Shown piece after piece: positions 43,169 through 53,435 of a DNA stretch of 64,000 nucleotides. Source of the stretch: Pseudomonas sp. G.S.17 (lineage in GTDB: Bacteria; Pseudomonadota; Gammaproteobacteria; Pseudomonadales; Pseudomonadaceae). Location of the stretch: positions 1 through 64,000 of the forward strand of contig NZ_CP151076.1 of the NCBI RefSeq assembly GCF_038096165.1, given 5' to 3'. Each line of letters starts with the position of its first letter. Position 1 is the first letter of the stretch. Both the position numbers and the translations under genes were made by a program. Under the pieces are notes generated by a model that worked only from the letters and a program-made list of their open reading frames with translations, made no database searches and was not told the DNA's origin.

Positions 43169-44242
43169 TCAGGCCCCGGAATAGAGCCGTGGCACCCTGC
43201 GCAAGTTGCAGAAAATTCGATAGGGGATGGTTCCGGCGCGGGCCGCGACATCACTGGCCAAAACGTTCTTGCCCCACAGCTCGACGCGACTGCCCAGCCC
43301 GGCTTGCGGCAAATGGGTCAGATCGACGCACAACATGTCCATGGACACCCGACCCAACAGCTGGCTCGGCTGGCCGTCAATCCAGACCGGCGTACCGGTG
43401 GGTGCCTCGCGTGGATAGCCGTCGGCATAACCCATGGCGACCACGCCGACCCGACTGGCGCGCTCGGTAACAAACGCCGCGCCGTAACCGACCGGTTCAC
43501 CGGCAGGCAACTCACGCACGCAGATCACTTTCGATTCCAGGGTCATGACCGGCTGCAACTGATCGGCCAGCACCTGCGGCTGATCGAAGGGCGTCGCGCC
43601 GTAGAGCATGATGCCGGGGCGAATCCAGTCGCTGGGCATATTCGGCCAGCCAAGCACGGCCGGTGAATTGCGCAGGCTGATCTCGGCTGCCAAACCCTGG
43701 CGTGCGGCGTCGAACACCGCCAACTGGTCCTGACTGCACGGATTGTCCAGTTCGTCGGCGCGGGCGAAGTGACTCATCAGGACGATCTTTGCCACTTTGC
43801 CGCTGGCCAGCAGGCGCTGATAACCGGCCCGGAAGTCCTTGGGGTGCAGGCCAACGCGGTGCATGCCCGAATCCAGCTTGAGCCAGACGATGATCGGCTT
43901 GCGCAAGTTGGCCTGTTCGATGGCTTCCAGCTGCCACAACGAATGCACCACACACCAGAAATCATGCTCGACGATCAGCGCCAGTTCATCGGCTTCGAAA
44001 AAGCCTTCCAGCAGCAGGATCGGCGCACGAATCCCCGCTTCACGCAATTCCAGCGCTTCTTCGATACAGGCCACGGCGAAACCGTTGGCTTCGGCTTCCA
44101 GGGCCAGGGCGACTTGTACGGCGCCATGACCATAAGCATCGGCCTTGATCACCGCGAGCGCCTTGGCTCCCGTGGCCTGGCGGGCGAGCTTGTAGTTGTG
44201 ACGCAGGGCTTGAAGATCAATTAAGGCGCGAGCTGGACGCAT
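43169..44242 (-). CDS. dadX: Alanine racemase, catabolic
   Basis: PLP enzyme that interconverts L- and D-alanine; paired with DadA for L-alanine breakdown. The 357-residue protein has the PLP lysine K33 ([11 protein letters not shown]) and the second catalytic residue Tyr in VGYGAAF. Catabolic identity rests on linkage to dadA. I chose the ATG at 44242, giving [11 protein letters not shown]; a longer frame to 44311 runs into a repeat. It is third in dadA-ridA-dadX. Confidence 0.96.
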   Translation of the reverse strand: MRPARALIDLQALRHNYKLARQATGAKALAVIKADAYGHGAVQVALALEAEANGFAVACIEEALELREAGIRAPILLLEGFFEADELALIVEHDFWCVVHSLWQLEAIEQANLRKPIIVWLKLDSGMHRVGLHPKDFRAGYQRLLASGKVAKIVLMSHFARADELDNPCSQDQLAVFDAARQGLAAEISLRNSPAVLGWPNMPSDWIRPGIMLYGATPFDQPQVLADQLQPVMTLESKVICVRELPAGEPVGYGAAFVTERASRVGVVAMGYADGYPREAPTGTPVWIDGQPSQLLGRVSMDMLCVDLTHLPQAGLGSRVELWGKNVLASDVAARAGTIPYRIFCNLRRVPRLYSGA

Positions 44243-44270
44243 GATGGGGATCTGATAGTAGGTTAAGACT

Positions 44271-44359
44271 GTTGGAGCGAGGCTTGCCCGCGAACGCGTC
44301 AGGTCAGGCAATGAACGTGTCGCTGACCCTATGCCTTCGCGGGCAAGCCTCGCTCCAAC
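44271..44359. repeat. REPIN-type palindromic repeat, family A variant
   Basis: An 89-bp element whose arms read GTTGGAGCGAGGCTTGCCCGCG, a variant of the family A arm. It separates ridA from dadX within the operon. Confidence 0.88.
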
Positions 44360-44377
44360 GGGATTTGTTGCTTACGG

Positions 44378-44731
44378 TTACGGCAACGCGGCAATCACGG
44401 ACAACTCCACGAGAATTTCCGGCTCGCAGAGTTTGGCTTCAACCGTGGCACGTGCTGGCGCGACGCCTTTTGGCAGCCAGGTGTCCCAGACGCTGTTCAT
44501 GCCTGCGAAGTGGGCGTCGATGTCTTTCAGGTAAATCGTCACCGACAGGATGCGGCTTTTGTCGGTGCCGGCCAGATCCAGCAAGCGTTCGATGCTGTTG
44601 AGCGTCTCGCGGGTCTGCTGCTCGATCCCGGCAGTCAGGTCGTCGCCCACTTGACCGGACAGATACACGGTGCCGTTGTTGACCACGACCTGGCTCATGC
44701 GCTCGTTAGTGAGCTGGCGCTGGATTGACAT
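44378..44731 (-). CDS. RidA-family enamine/imine deaminase
   Basis: A 117-residue RidA (YjgF/YER057c/UK114) protein, trimeric, which hydrolyses reactive enamine or imine intermediates. The late VEAKL and [10 protein letters not shown] end fits the family. It overlaps the dadA end by 26 bases and probably clears 2-iminopropionate made by DadA; this is an inference from context. It is also known in P. aeruginosa at this place (PA5303). ATG at 44731 with AAGGAG ten bases upstream. Confidence 0.92.
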   Translation of the reverse strand: MSIQRQLTNERMSQVVVNNGTVYLSGQVGDDLTAGIEQQTRETLNSIERLLDLAGTDKSRILSVTIYLKDIDAHFAGMNSVWDTWLPKGVAPARATVEAKLCEPEILVELSVIAALP

Positions 44732-46004
44732 GTTGGGCGATCTCCTTGGTACTGCCATAGCGATAGATATTCAGGCCTTCGGCGCTGATCTGCGGCGTTT
44801 TGCGCGAAATCAGATCGGCCAGCAAACGGCCCGAACCGCAGGCCATCGTCCAGCCCAGCGTGCCGTGGCCGGTATTGAGAAACAGGTTGCTGAACGGCGT
44901 GGCGCCGACAATCGGCGTGCCGTCTGGCGTGGTTGGACGCAAGCCCGTCCAGAAACTGGCCTGGGTCAGATCACCGCCCTGAGGATAGAGGTCGCCAACG
45001 ATCATCTCCAGCGTTTCGCGCCGACGAGGATTGAGCGACAGATCGAAACCGGCGATTTCCGCCATGCCGCCGACGCGGATGCGGTTGTCGAAGCGGGTGA
45101 TCGCGACCTTGTAGGTCTCGTCGAGAATCGTCGAAGTCGGGGCCATGGCCGGATTGGTGATCGGCACGGTCAGCGAGTAACCCTTGAGCGGGTAAACCGG
45201 CGCCTTGATGCCCAACGGCTTGAGCAACTGCGGCGAGTAACTGCCCAGCGCCAGCACGTAGCGATCAGCGGTTTCCAGTTTGCCGTCGATCCACACGCCA
45301 TTGACGCGGCTACCGGCAAAATCGATGCGTTCGATGGATTGATTGAAGCGGAATTCGACGCCCAGGTTCACCGCCATCTCGGCGAGACGCGTGGTGAACA
45401 GCTGGCAGTCGCCGGTCTGGTCGTTAGGCAGACGCAACGCGCCGGCGAGAATATCGGTGACGCTGGCCAATGCCGGTTCAACCCGGGCGATGCCGGCTCG
45501 GTCGAGCAGCTCGTACGGCACGCCGGACTGTTCGAGTACGGCAATGTCCTTGGCGGCGTTATCCAGTTGCGCCTGGGTGCGGAACAACTGGGTGGTGCCC
45601 AGCGTGCGGCCTTCGTAGGCGATGCCGGTTTCGGCGCGCAGCTCATCAAGGCAATCGCGGCTGTATTCGGACAGGCGAACCATGCGCTCTTTATTGATCG
45701 CATAACGACTGGCTGTGCAATTGCGCAGCATTTGCGCCATCCACAGGTACTGATCGATGTTGGCCGTGGCCTTGATCGCCAAAGGCGCGTGGCGTTCCAG
45801 CAGCCATTTGATGGCCTTGAGCGGCACGCCAGGCGCTGCCCATGGCGACGCATACCCCGGCGAAACCTGGCCGGCGTTGGCGAAACTGGTTTCCATGGCT
45901 GCAGCAGGCTGACGGTCGACAACCGTAACCTCGAAACCTGCACGCGCCAGATAATAGGCACTTGTCGTACCGATCACACCACTACCAAGGACCAGAACGC
46001 GCAT
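44706..46004 (-). CDS. dadA: D-amino acid dehydrogenase, small subunit
   Basis: FAD-dependent dehydrogenase at the inner membrane that oxidises D-alanine to pyruvate and ammonia. The 432-residue protein begins with the dinucleotide motif [18 protein letters not shown] and ends with the [10 protein letters not shown] region typical of DadA. First gene of dadA-ridA-dadX, divergent from the Lrp-type regulator, which activates it in P. aeruginosa when L-alanine is available. Confidence 0.97.
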   Translation of the reverse strand: MRVLVLGSGVIGTTSAYYLARAGFEVTVVDRQPAAAMETSFANAGQVSPGYASPWAAPGVPLKAIKWLLERHAPLAIKATANIDQYLWMAQMLRNCTASRYAINKERMVRLSEYSRDCLDELRAETGIAYEGRTLGTTQLFRTQAQLDNAAKDIAVLEQSGVPYELLDRAGIARVEPALASVTDILAGALRLPNDQTGDCQLFTTRLAEMAVNLGVEFRFNQSIERIDFAGSRVNGVWIDGKLETADRYVLALGSYSPQLLKPLGIKAPVYPLKGYSLTVPITNPAMAPTSTILDETYKVAITRFDNRIRVGGMAEIAGFDLSLNPRRRETLEMIVGDLYPQGGDLTQASFWTGLRPTTPDGTPIVGATPFSNLFLNTGHGTLGWTMACGSGRLLADLISRKTPQISAEGLNIYRYGSTKEIAQHVNPAPAH

Positions 46005-46159
46005 GTCGATGACCTCATCGCGGATATCCGCTGACGTTTTGAAGTTTTAAGCAAGGATGTGTGCAGTATATGCAGCATCTGGCAGTGCTTTTCACCATAT
46101 AAACGCCTATATTCGGCGGAAATTCTCGGTAAAGAACGCTTTGATAGAGGGGGTTTCCC
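46005..46159. promoter_or_regulatory. Divergent dadA / lrp control region
   Basis: A 155-base AT-rich gap between divergent starts. On the minus strand a TATACT sits at 46070-46065, about 60 bases before the dadA ATG, a plausible -10 box with a weak -35. AT-rich tracts (46095-46135) would suit Lrp. No base-level site can be assigned. Confidence 0.55.
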
Positions 46160-46648
46160 TTGCGTACAGAACATCAGTCAAAACGTGAGCTGGACAAGAT
46201 CGATCGCAACATTCTGCGCATCCTTCAAGCCGACGGCCGAATTTCGTTCACCGAGCTGGGCGAGCGCGTCGGGTTGTCCACCACGCCGTGCACGGAGCGG
46301 GTCCGCAGGCTGGAACGTGAAGGCATCATCATGGGCTACAACGCCCGGCTCAACCCGCAGGCGCTCAAAGCCAGCCTGCTGGTTTTCGTCGAGATCAGCC
46401 TGGATTACAAATCCGGCGACACCTTCGAAGAATTCCGCCGCGCCGTGCTGAAACTTCCCCATGTGCTGGAATGCCATCTGGTGTCAGGCGACTTCGATTA
46501 TCTGGTCAAGGCGCGCATTTCGGAGATGGCGTCCTATCGCAAACTGCTCGGCGACATCCTCCTCAAACTCCCGCATGTGCGCGAATCCAAGAGCTACATC
46601 GTGATGGAAGAGGTGAAGGAGAGTTTGAATTTGCCGATTGCGGAGTGA
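46160..46648 (+). CDS. Lrp/AsnC-family regulator of the dad genes
   Basis: A 162-residue Lrp-type regulator: N-terminal helix-turn-helix (about 12-65; ERVGLSTTPCTERVRRLE) and C-terminal RAM effector domain. Divergent from dadA and near-identical in its visible start to the P. aeruginosa DadR/Lrp (PA5308), so it should bind L-alanine or related amino acids and activate dadAX. The TTG start at 46160 is preceded by GAGGGGG. Confidence 0.94.
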   Translation: MRTEHQSKRELDKIDRNILRILQADGRISFTELGERVGLSTTPCTERVRRLEREGIIMGYNARLNPQALKASLLVFVEISLDYKSGDTFEEFRRAVLKLPHVLECHLVSGDFDYLVKARISEMASYRKLLGDILLKLPHVRESKSYIVMEEVKESLNLPIAE

Positions 46649-46685
46649 GAACAGCAGACTTGGAATGCATTCCTACGGTGTTCGA

Positions 46686-47039
46686 TTACACCAACACCTG
46701 CCGCGTCGACGCCATATACGCGTGAATCTGCTTCTCGACCCGTGGATGGATCAGCTCCACGGGGCCGCGGCCGTTGGGGCATGGCAGCGTCGGGGTGGTG
46801 CCGAACAGGCGACAGATCAACGGGCGTTCCTCGTACACAGTGCAGCCGTTGGGGCCTAGATGCACGCAGTCGAGTTCATCCATGGCCGCTTCCTGCTCGG
46901 CTGCCGTCTTGCGCGGCAAGCGGGACATTTCTTCCGGCGACGTCGTCACCGGCCCGCAGCAGTCGTGGCAGCCAGGAACGCACTCGAAAGACGGAATCTG
47001 CTGGCGCAGCGAGCGAATTTTCTGACTGTTGCAGCTCAT
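46686..47039 (-). CDS. YkgJ-family cysteine cluster protein
   Basis: A 117-residue protein with clustered cysteines (FECVPGCHDCCGP near 19-29, LDCVHLG, LICRLFG and a late TLPCPNG), the hallmark of the YkgJ/UPF0153 family, likely binding zinc or an iron-sulfur cluster. Role unknown. Divergent from the FAD oxidoreductase gene by about 146 bases. Confidence 0.88.
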   Translation of the reverse strand: MSCNSQKIRSLRQQIPSFECVPGCHDCCGPVTTSPEEMSRLPRKTAAEQEAAMDELDCVHLGPNGCTVYEERPLICRLFGTTPTLPCPNGRGPVELIHPRVEKQIHAYMASTRQVLV

Positions 47040-47185
47040 TGGATCGATTACCCCGTGTGAATGGGCGCGATTCTGCCTCAGTTGCCCAACTCAGGACAGC
47101 GCCGTCGGACCGATCCTTGCCCGCGTCGGAACCTGCGGCTTATCCTCCGTGAAGTTTTTCAAACACCGCCAACGGAACCCACGCC

Positions 47186-48499
47186 ATGGACGCCCGCGCC
47201 CAAACCTCTGCTGCGACCCGCGAACACGCCGCTTCTTATTACGCCGCCAGCAGCCATCCGCAAGCGGATCATCCGCCGTTGCAGGGCGAGCTGCAGGCGG
47301 ATGTGTGCGTGGTGGGCGGCGGGTTTTCCGGGCTCAACACCGCCATCGAACTGGCCGAGCGCGGCCTGAGCGTCGTGCTGCTCGAAGCGCGCAAGATCGG
47401 CTGGGGTGCAAGCGGACGTAATGGTGGTCAGCTGATTCGTGGCGTCGGCCATGGCCTTGAGCAGTTCGCCAATGTGATCGGCAACGACGGCGTGCGCCAG
47501 TTGAAACTGTTGGGGCTGGAAGCCGTGGAGATCGTGCGCCAGCGCGTAGAGCGTTACGCCATCGACTGCGATTTGACCTGGGGTTACTGCGATCTTGCCA
47601 ACAAACCGCGCGATCTGGTCAGTCTGGCCGAAGACGCCGAAGAACTGCGCAGCCTAGGTTATCGCCATCATCTGCAATTGCTGCAAGCCAGCGAAATGCA
47701 CAGCGTGGTGGGTTCTGACCGGTACGTCGGGGGCATGATCGACATGGGCTCCGGGCATTTGCATCCGTTGAACCTGGCGCTGGGTGAAGCGGCTGCAGCG
47801 CAGGCATTGGGCGTTCGGCTGTTCGAACACTCAGCGGTCACCCGTATTGAGTACGGCCCGCAGCTCAAAGTGCATACCGTCCAAGGTTCGGTCGCGGCCA
47901 AAACCCTGGTGCTGGCCTGCAATGCTTACCTGAACGACCTCAATCCGCAATTGAGCGGCAAGATCCTGCCCGCCGGTAGCTACATCATCGCCACCGAACC
48001 CTTGAGCGAAGCTCAGGCTCATGAGCTATTGCCGCAAAACATGGCGGTTTGCGACCAGCGCGTCACGGTGGATTATTTCCGGCTCTCGGCGGATCGCCGT
48101 TTGCTGTTCGGCGGTGCCTGTCATTATTCCGGGCGTGATCCTCAGGACATCGCGGCTTATATGCAGCCCAAGATGCTCCAGGTGTTCCCGCAGTTGGCCG
48201 GGGTGAAAATCGATTACCAATGGGGCGGCATGATCGGCATCGGCGCCAACCGCCTGCCGCAAATTGGCAAGCTGGCGGACCAGCCCAACGTGTATTACGC
48301 CCAGGCGTACGCCGGACATGGCCTGAACGCCACGCATCTGGCCGGCAGGTTACTGGCCGAGGCCATCGCCGGACAGCACAGCGATGGCTTCGATTTGTTC
48401 GCCAAAGTCCCGCACATGACCTTCCCCGGCGGCAAACACCTGCGCTCGCCGCTGCTGGCGCTGGGAATGTTGTGGCATCGGTTGATGGAGTTGCGCTGA
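47186..48499 (+). CDS. FAD-dependent amine oxidoreductase (PauB/PuuB-like)
   Basis: A 437-residue FAD/DAO-type oxidase with the dinucleotide motif VVGGGFSGLNTAIELAERG near 41-59 and the FAD-binding SGRNGGQ (flavin-contact) region. The neighbourhood and similarity point to gamma-glutamylputrescine/gamma-glutamylpolyamine oxidase (PauB, PA5309 position). Its aldehyde product could be taken by the KauB-like dehydrogenase at 53436. ATG start, family B repeat downstream. Confidence 0.88.
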   Translation: MDARAQTSAATREHAASYYAASSHPQADHPPLQGELQADVCVVGGGFSGLNTAIELAERGLSVVLLEARKIGWGASGRNGGQLIRGVGHGLEQFANVIGNDGVRQLKLLGLEAVEIVRQRVERYAIDCDLTWGYCDLANKPRDLVSLAEDAEELRSLGYRHHLQLLQASEMHSVVGSDRYVGGMIDMGSGHLHPLNLALGEAAAAQALGVRLFEHSAVTRIEYGPQLKVHTVQGSVAAKTLVLACNAYLNDLNPQLSGKILPAGSYIIATEPLSEAQAHELLPQNMAVCDQRVTVDYFRLSADRRLLFGGACHYSGRDPQDIAAYMQPKMLQVFPQLAGVKIDYQWGGMIGIGANRLPQIGKLADQPNVYYAQAYAGHGLNATHLAGRLLAEAIAGQHSDGFDLFAKVPHMTFPGGKHLRSPLLALGMLWHRLMELR

Positions 48500-48524
48500 A
48501 ATTCCATGAATTGGAATTCATCCC

Positions 48525-48576
48525 GTAGGACCGGCTTCAGCCGGGAGAATGCCCTCCCGGCTAAAGCCAGTCCTAC
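48525..48576. repeat. Short REP-type repeat, family B
   Basis: A 52-bp hairpin with family B arms, like the copy at 37324 in length and layout, 25 bases after the PauB-like stop. It may stabilise the 3' end of either convergent transcript. Confidence 0.88.
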
Positions 48577-48611
48577 GGGTTTTCATGTTTCTGTGGTTGT
48601 AGGGCCAGCTG

Positions 48612-48845
48612 TCACTCTCTCCAGAACGGCTTCAACCCTTCCGTCCTGGCCTGCCCCGGCGTGATGCCAATATCCTGCAATTCATCCCGGGTCAGGTTCA
48701 GCAGCACTTTGCGTGACGTCCAGCGATGGCCATACAGTGCCCAGCGACTCAGCTTGGGTGCGCAGGCTGTCTTGACGACAACGGCTTGCCCTTCACTCAG
48801 TTCCTGGCTGTAAAGCGCCAACCGCACATCACTGAACCCGTTCAT
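48612..48845 (-). CDS. DUF1127 domain small protein
   Basis: A 77-residue basic protein with a C-terminal DUF1127 motif (residues about 35-65; RKVLLNLTRDELQDIGITP), a family of small proteins linked in some bacteria to RNA handling and phosphate or stress responses. The N-terminal 30 residues are not part of the domain. It is divergent from a MocR-type gene, which may regulate it; no other support. Confidence 0.8.
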   Translation of the reverse strand: MNGFSDVRLALYSQELSEGQAVVVKTACAPKLSRWALYGHRWTSRKVLLNLTRDELQDIGITPGQARTEGLKPFWRE

Positions 48846-49018
48846 TGTTCAAACCCTCATCACGTTGTCTGTGGCTACATGATGGCGGCGCCGGGGAAAC
48901 CGTTACAGATCCAAACAAATCTATTAATTTGCATACAGATGATTTGAAACTTGCCCTGAATGCTGTATTTTTCACGCATCTGTATGGTTTTTATCTCTAT
49001 AGCAGCCGGGAATACGCC

Positions 49019-50437
49019 ATGACCCTCTACGTCAACCTCGCCGAGTTACTCGGCTCGCGGATTGAAAACGGTTTTTATCGTCCTGGCGACCGGCTGCCTT
49101 CAGTTCGCGCCTTGAGTGTCGAACATGGCGTCAGCCTGAGCACGGTGCAGCAGGCGTATCGGCTGCTGGAAGACAACGGCCTCGCGGCGCCGAAGCCCAA
49201 GTCCGGGTATTTCGTGCCCGCCAGCCGTACGGTTCCGGCGCTGCCGGTGATCGGTCGTCCGGCGCAGCGTCCGGTGGATATTTCCCAGTGGGATCAGGTG
49301 CTGGAGCTGATTCGCGCCAAGACCGATCCCAAACTCCAGCAGCTTGGACGCGGCATGCCGGACGTGACCAGTCCGACGCTGCGGCCACTGCTGCGCGCCA
49401 TGGCGAGAATCAGCCGGAAGCAGGACATGCCCGGTCTGTATTACGACAATATCTACGGCACCCAGACACTTCGCGAGCAAGTCGCGCGTCTGCTGCTGGA
49501 TTCGGGTTGCAACCTCACCGCCAATGACCTGGTGATTACCACCGGCTGCCATGAAGCGCTGTCGTCCAGCATCCGCGCCATCTGTGATCCCGGCGATATC
49601 GTGGCGGTGGACTCGCCGAGCTTTTTCGGCGCCATGCAAACCCTCAAGGGCTTGGGCATGAAAGCCCTGGAAATCCCCACCGATCCGCTGACCGGCATCA
49701 GCCTTGACGCGTTGGAGCTGGCATTGGAGCAGTGGCCGATCAAGGCCATACAGTTGACGCCCAGCTGCAACAACCCGTTGGGCTACGTCATGCCCGAAGC
49801 ACGCAAGCGGGCGTTGTTGACCCTGGCCCAGCGCTTTGACGTGGCGATCATCGAAGACGATGTGTATGGCGATCTGTCCTACACCTACCCGCGACCACGG
49901 ACCATCAAGTCCTTCGACGAAGATGGCCGGGTGCTGCTCTGCAGTTCGTTTTCCAAGACGCTGGCGCCAGGGCTGCGTATTGGTTGGGTTGCACCGGGGC
50001 GCTACCTTGAGCGGGTGCTGCACATGAAATACATCAGCACCGGTTCCACTGCGCCGCAACCGCAACTGGCGATTGCCGAATTTCTGCAGGGCGGGCATTA
50101 CGAACCGCATCTGCGGCGAATGCGCAGCCAGTATCAGCGCAGCCGTGACTTGATGATCGACTGGGTGGCGCGTTACTTCCCGGCGGGCACGCGGGTCAGT
50201 CGGCCGCAGGGCAGCTTCATGTTGTGGGTCGAGCTCGCCGAGGATTTCGATACCCAACGCCTGAATCGTGCGCTATTGCCGCAAGGCGTACAGATCGCGG
50301 TGGGCAGCATTTTTTCCGCATCCGGCAAATACCGCAACTGCCTGCGAATGAACTACGCCGCCAAGCCTACAGCCGATGTCGAGGCTGCCGTGCGCAAGGT
50401 GGGTGAGACCATTTCGCAACTGATCGCCCAGCAGTAA
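49019..50437 (+). CDS. MocR-type regulator (GntR helix-turn-helix plus PLP aminotransferase fold)
   Basis: A 472-residue MocR/GabR-like protein: winged helix-turn-helix (about 1-72; SVEHGVSLSTVQQAYRLL) joined to a class I aminotransferase domain. The PLP lysine is K313 (SSFSKTLAPG). Such proteins sense an amine or amino acid through PLP. Target gene unknown; neighbours are DUF1127 (divergent, 173-base gap) and a phospholipase-D-like lipoprotein. I chose the ATG at 49019 over a longer frame that lacks conservation. Confidence 0.9.
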   Translation: MTLYVNLAELLGSRIENGFYRPGDRLPSVRALSVEHGVSLSTVQQAYRLLEDNGLAAPKPKSGYFVPASRTVPALPVIGRPAQRPVDISQWDQVLELIRAKTDPKLQQLGRGMPDVTSPTLRPLLRAMARISRKQDMPGLYYDNIYGTQTLREQVARLLLDSGCNLTANDLVITTGCHEALSSSIRAICDPGDIVAVDSPSFFGAMQTLKGLGMKALEIPTDPLTGISLDALELALEQWPIKAIQLTPSCNNPLGYVMPEARKRALLTLAQRFDVAIIEDDVYGDLSYTYPRPRTIKSFDEDGRVLLCSSFSKTLAPGLRIGWVAPGRYLERVLHMKYISTGSTAPQPQLAIAEFLQGGHYEPHLRRMRSQYQRSRDLMIDWVARYFPAGTRVSRPQGSFMLWVELAEDFDTQRLNRALLPQGVQIAVGSIFSASGKYRNCLRMNYAAKPTADVEAAVRKVGETISQLIAQQ

Positions 50438-50491
50438 CACGCCTGCCGTAACTTTTATCGGGTTTCGAGGGTCATATCGCCATATTGAAGT

Positions 50492-52090
50492 GTGCGGGTG
50501 GTGAGTTTGAAGAAAGCGTGGGCGTCGTCCCTTTGTCTGCTATTTGCGTTGTGCGTCAGTGGCTGCGCCCATGTCAGCATTCCCAAAGAGCCGAGTCAGG
50601 CGTTGCCGCCGACCGACTCGGCGTTCGGCCGCTCTATTCAGTCCATGGCCATGCCCCATGAAGGCCGTTCGGGATTTCGCCTGCTGCCCAACAGCACCGA
50701 AGCCTTCATGGCCCGGGCCGAGTTGATCCGCAATGCGCGCACCAGCCTGGACTTGCAGTACTACATCGTTCACGACGGCCTGAGCACGCGCGCCCTCATC
50801 GACGAACTGCTCAAGGCTGCAGATCGCGGGGTGCGGGTGCGAATCCTGCTGGACGACACCACCAGCGACGGCCTTGATCAGGCCATCGCCACCCTCGCCG
50901 CGCATCCGAACATTCAGATCCGGCTGTTCAACCCACAAGAGCTGGGCCGTGAAACCGGCGTGACGCGCAACATGGGACGGCTGTTTAACCTGTCCCGCCA
51001 ACATCGACGCATGCACAACAAGCTGTGGTTGGCCGACAGCAGCGTGGCGATTGTCGGTGGGCGCAATCTGGGCGACGAGTATTTCGATGCCAAGGAAAAC
51101 CTCAACTTCACCGATATCGATATGCTCAGCGTCGGGCCGGTGGCGCAGCAATTGGAGTACAGCTTCGACCAATACTGGAACAGCGCGCTCAGCAAACCCA
51201 TTGCCGAATTCATGTATTTCCTGCCGACCGTGCGCGATCTCGCCAAGGCGCGGGTGCAGCTCGAAGACTCGCTGGAGAAGTCGCATCAGCAACATCGTGC
51301 GTTGTACGACCGCTTGATGGCCTACAAAACCCAGCCGCGCATGAAAACCTGGCTCAACGAGTTGATCTGGGCGCATAACCAGGCGCTGTGGGATGCGCCC
51401 ACCAAGGTGCTGGCCCGCGGCGAACCGGACCCGCATCTACTGCTCGCCACGCAGTTGGCGCCGGAACTGCTCAACGTTAAGGACGAGTTGGTGCTGATTT
51501 CCGCTTACTTCGTACCCGGCAGAGAAGGCCTCACTTACCTCACTGGGCGCGCCGATGCGGGGGTCGCGGTGAGTTTGCTGACCAACTCTCTGGAAGCCAC
51601 CGATGTTCCGGCTGTACACGGCGGTTACGCGCCCTATCGCAAGGCGTTGCTTGAGCATGGCGTGAAGCTGTTCGAAATGCGTCGCCAACCGGGCGATACC
51701 GGAACCAGCGGCGGCAGCGGCCCGCATCTGTTCAAGAAAGCCGCGTTCCTCAACAGCGGTTCGGACTCTAGCCTGCACAGCAAGGCGATGATTTTCGATC
51801 GGCAGAAAATCTTTGTCGGTTCGTTCAATTTCGATCCGCGTTCGGTGCTGTGGAATACCGAAGTCGGCGTGTTGGTCGACAGCCCGCAGCTCACTGAATA
51901 CTTGCGCGAACTGACCCTGCAAGGCATGGCGCCGGCCTTGAGTTATCAGGCGAAGCTGGAAGACGGCAAAGTGGTGTGGGAAACCGAGGACGACGGCAAG
52001 ATCCACACCTTGCACAAGGAACCGGGTGACGCATGGCGCCGCTTCAATGCGTGGTTAAGCAGCGCCGTCGGCCTGGAGAAAATGCTCTAG
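50492..52090 (+). CDS. Phospholipase D / cardiolipin synthase-like lipoprotein
   Basis: A 532-residue exported lipoprotein with a lipobox-like VSGC near 25 and two HKD motifs: H175-K177-D182 (HNKLWLAD) and H429-K431-D436 (HSKAMIFD), so the active site is complete. It resembles ClsC/YmdC-type cardiolipin synthases, but could be a different phosphodiesterase. Several in-frame GTGs make the start uncertain (50492, 50498 or 50501); none has a perfect ribosome-binding site. Confidence 0.85.
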   Translation: MRVVSLKKAWASSLCLLFALCVSGCAHVSIPKEPSQALPPTDSAFGRSIQSMAMPHEGRSGFRLLPNSTEAFMARAELIRNARTSLDLQYYIVHDGLSTRALIDELLKAADRGVRVRILLDDTTSDGLDQAIATLAAHPNIQIRLFNPQELGRETGVTRNMGRLFNLSRQHRRMHNKLWLADSSVAIVGGRNLGDEYFDAKENLNFTDIDMLSVGPVAQQLEYSFDQYWNSALSKPIAEFMYFLPTVRDLAKARVQLEDSLEKSHQQHRALYDRLMAYKTQPRMKTWLNELIWAHNQALWDAPTKVLARGEPDPHLLLATQLAPELLNVKDELVLISAYFVPGREGLTYLTGRADAGVAVSLLTNSLEATDVPAVHGGYAPYRKALLEHGVKLFEMRRQPGDTGTSGGSGPHLFKKAAFLNSGSDSSLHSKAMIFDRQKIFVGSFNFDPRSVLWNTEVGVLVDSPQLTEYLRELTLQGMAPALSYQAKLEDGKVVWETEDDGKIHTLHKEPGDAWRRFNAWLSSAVGLEKML

Positions 52091-53232
52091 GCCGCCACCG
52101 GCTGCACGCCAAAAGCGCCGCGCCGCTGCGACAACAGCACTAACCCGAATGCGCCCGCTGCCATCAACAGCGGCAGTGCCTGCCCGCTGACCCATTGGCT
52201 GCCCGCTCCGGCCGCCAATGGTCCGATCAGACAACCCACCCCCCAAAGTTGCGCAACATGGGCGTTGGCGCGGACCAGCGAGTCGTCGCGGAAACGCTCG
52301 CCGATCAGGATCAGCGATAAGGTGAACAAGCCACCTGCGCTGGCGCCGAACAGCACCCACAGCGGCCAGATCAATACTGTATCGACCATCAACGGCACCA
52401 GCAGGCTGGAAATCATCAGCGCCAGCGCGCAAGCGGAAAACAGCGTACGTCGGGAGATGCGGTCGGCCAGCGCGCCAATCGGCAGTTGCAGCAACGCATC
52501 GCCGACCACCACGGTGCTGACCATCGCCAGGGCGATTTCCGCAGTGAAACCCTGGCGCAGGCAATAGATCGGCAGCAACGTCAGGATCAAGGCTTCGAAG
52601 GCCGCGAACAGCGCCACGGCCCAGGCAATGGCGGGCATGGAGCGGCAGAAGCCGAACAAGTCGATAAAGGTCACGCTGCAGGAATCAGCGCTGGGCGCCC
52701 CGCTACGGCCGAGCAACAGCAGTGGCGAGCTGACCAGCAAGGCCACGCCGACCCAGAAGCCGTAATCGTCTTCGGTACCCAGCGCGCCGAGCAGCAACGG
52801 CCCGGCCAGTTGGCAGAGCGCGTAGGTGCTGCCGTATAGCGCAACCAGGCGGCCGCGCAAACGCTCGACCACGAGTTGGTTGATCCAGCTTTCGCCAAGA
52901 ATGAACACGATGGTCAGGATCACGCCGAGCATCAGGCGCAGCACCAGCCAGACCGAGTAATACGGCAGCAGCGCGAGCAAACCCACTGACAGCGCGCCCG
53001 CCCACAGACACAGGCGCATCAGCGCCGCCGTGCCGAAACGTGCGGCAAGCTGACTGGCCAGACTCGCGCCCAGCAATACGCCAATGGCGGGCATCGCCGC
53101 CATCACGCCGATCGCGAACGAGCCGTAGCCCCAGCTTTCCAGACGCAGTGACACCAGCGGCATGCTGACGCCCAGTGCGAGCCCGACGCTCAGTACCGAA
53201 GCCAGCACCGCAAAATAAGTCCCCCAACGCAT
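52087..53232 (-). CDS. MFS transporter (YcaD-like)
   Basis: A 381-residue major facilitator with about twelve hydrophobic segments, of the YcaD/sugar-phosphate-like subgroup. Substrate unknown. The ATG at 53232 has AGGAG seven bases upstream; the ORF's own GTG start at 53253 is less likely. The stop overlaps the phospholipase-like stop by four bases (convergent). A family A repeat lies upstream. Confidence 0.85.
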   Translation of the reverse strand: MRWGTYFAVLASVLSVGLALGVSMPLVSLRLESWGYGSFAIGVMAAMPAIGVLLGASLASQLAARFGTAALMRLCLWAGALSVGLLALLPYYSVWLVLRLMLGVILTIVFILGESWINQLVVERLRGRLVALYGSTYALCQLAGPLLLGALGTEDDYGFWVGVALLVSSPLLLLGRSGAPSADSCSVTFIDLFGFCRSMPAIAWAVALFAAFEALILTLLPIYCLRQGFTAEIALAMVSTVVVGDALLQLPIGALADRISRRTLFSACALALMISSLLVPLMVDTVLIWPLWVLFGASAGGLFTLSLILIGERFRDDSLVRANAHVAQLWGVGCLIGPLAAGAGSQWVSGQALPLLMAAGAFGLVLLSQRRGAFGVQPVAA

Positions 53233-53309
53233 TGCCACGCTCCTGTGGGTCAAAGGGCTGAAACAACACAGCCGGATTCCTGCGAAGGAGCCCGGCCGTA
53301 GCGATTACT

Positions 53310-53400
53310 GTGGGAGCGAGCTTGCTCGCGAAAAAGCGGGTACATCCAGCAGATTGTCTGGAGCCTTACACATTGTCTTCGCAAGCAAGCTTGCTCCCAC
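53310..53400. repeat. REPIN-type palindromic repeat, family A
   Basis: A 91-bp element with the arm GTGGGAGCGAGCTTGCTCGC at the left and its complement at the right, between the MFS and aldehyde dehydrogenase genes. Confidence 0.9.
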
Positions 53401-53435
53401 CGGTCAAGGATTGATCGGCAGGATTTGCCGTACTG

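Noticed and set aside
48612..48845. The DUF1127 gene as part of a toxin-antitoxin pair
   Set aside because: There is no partner of matching size, and the neighbour is a MocR regulator of full length.
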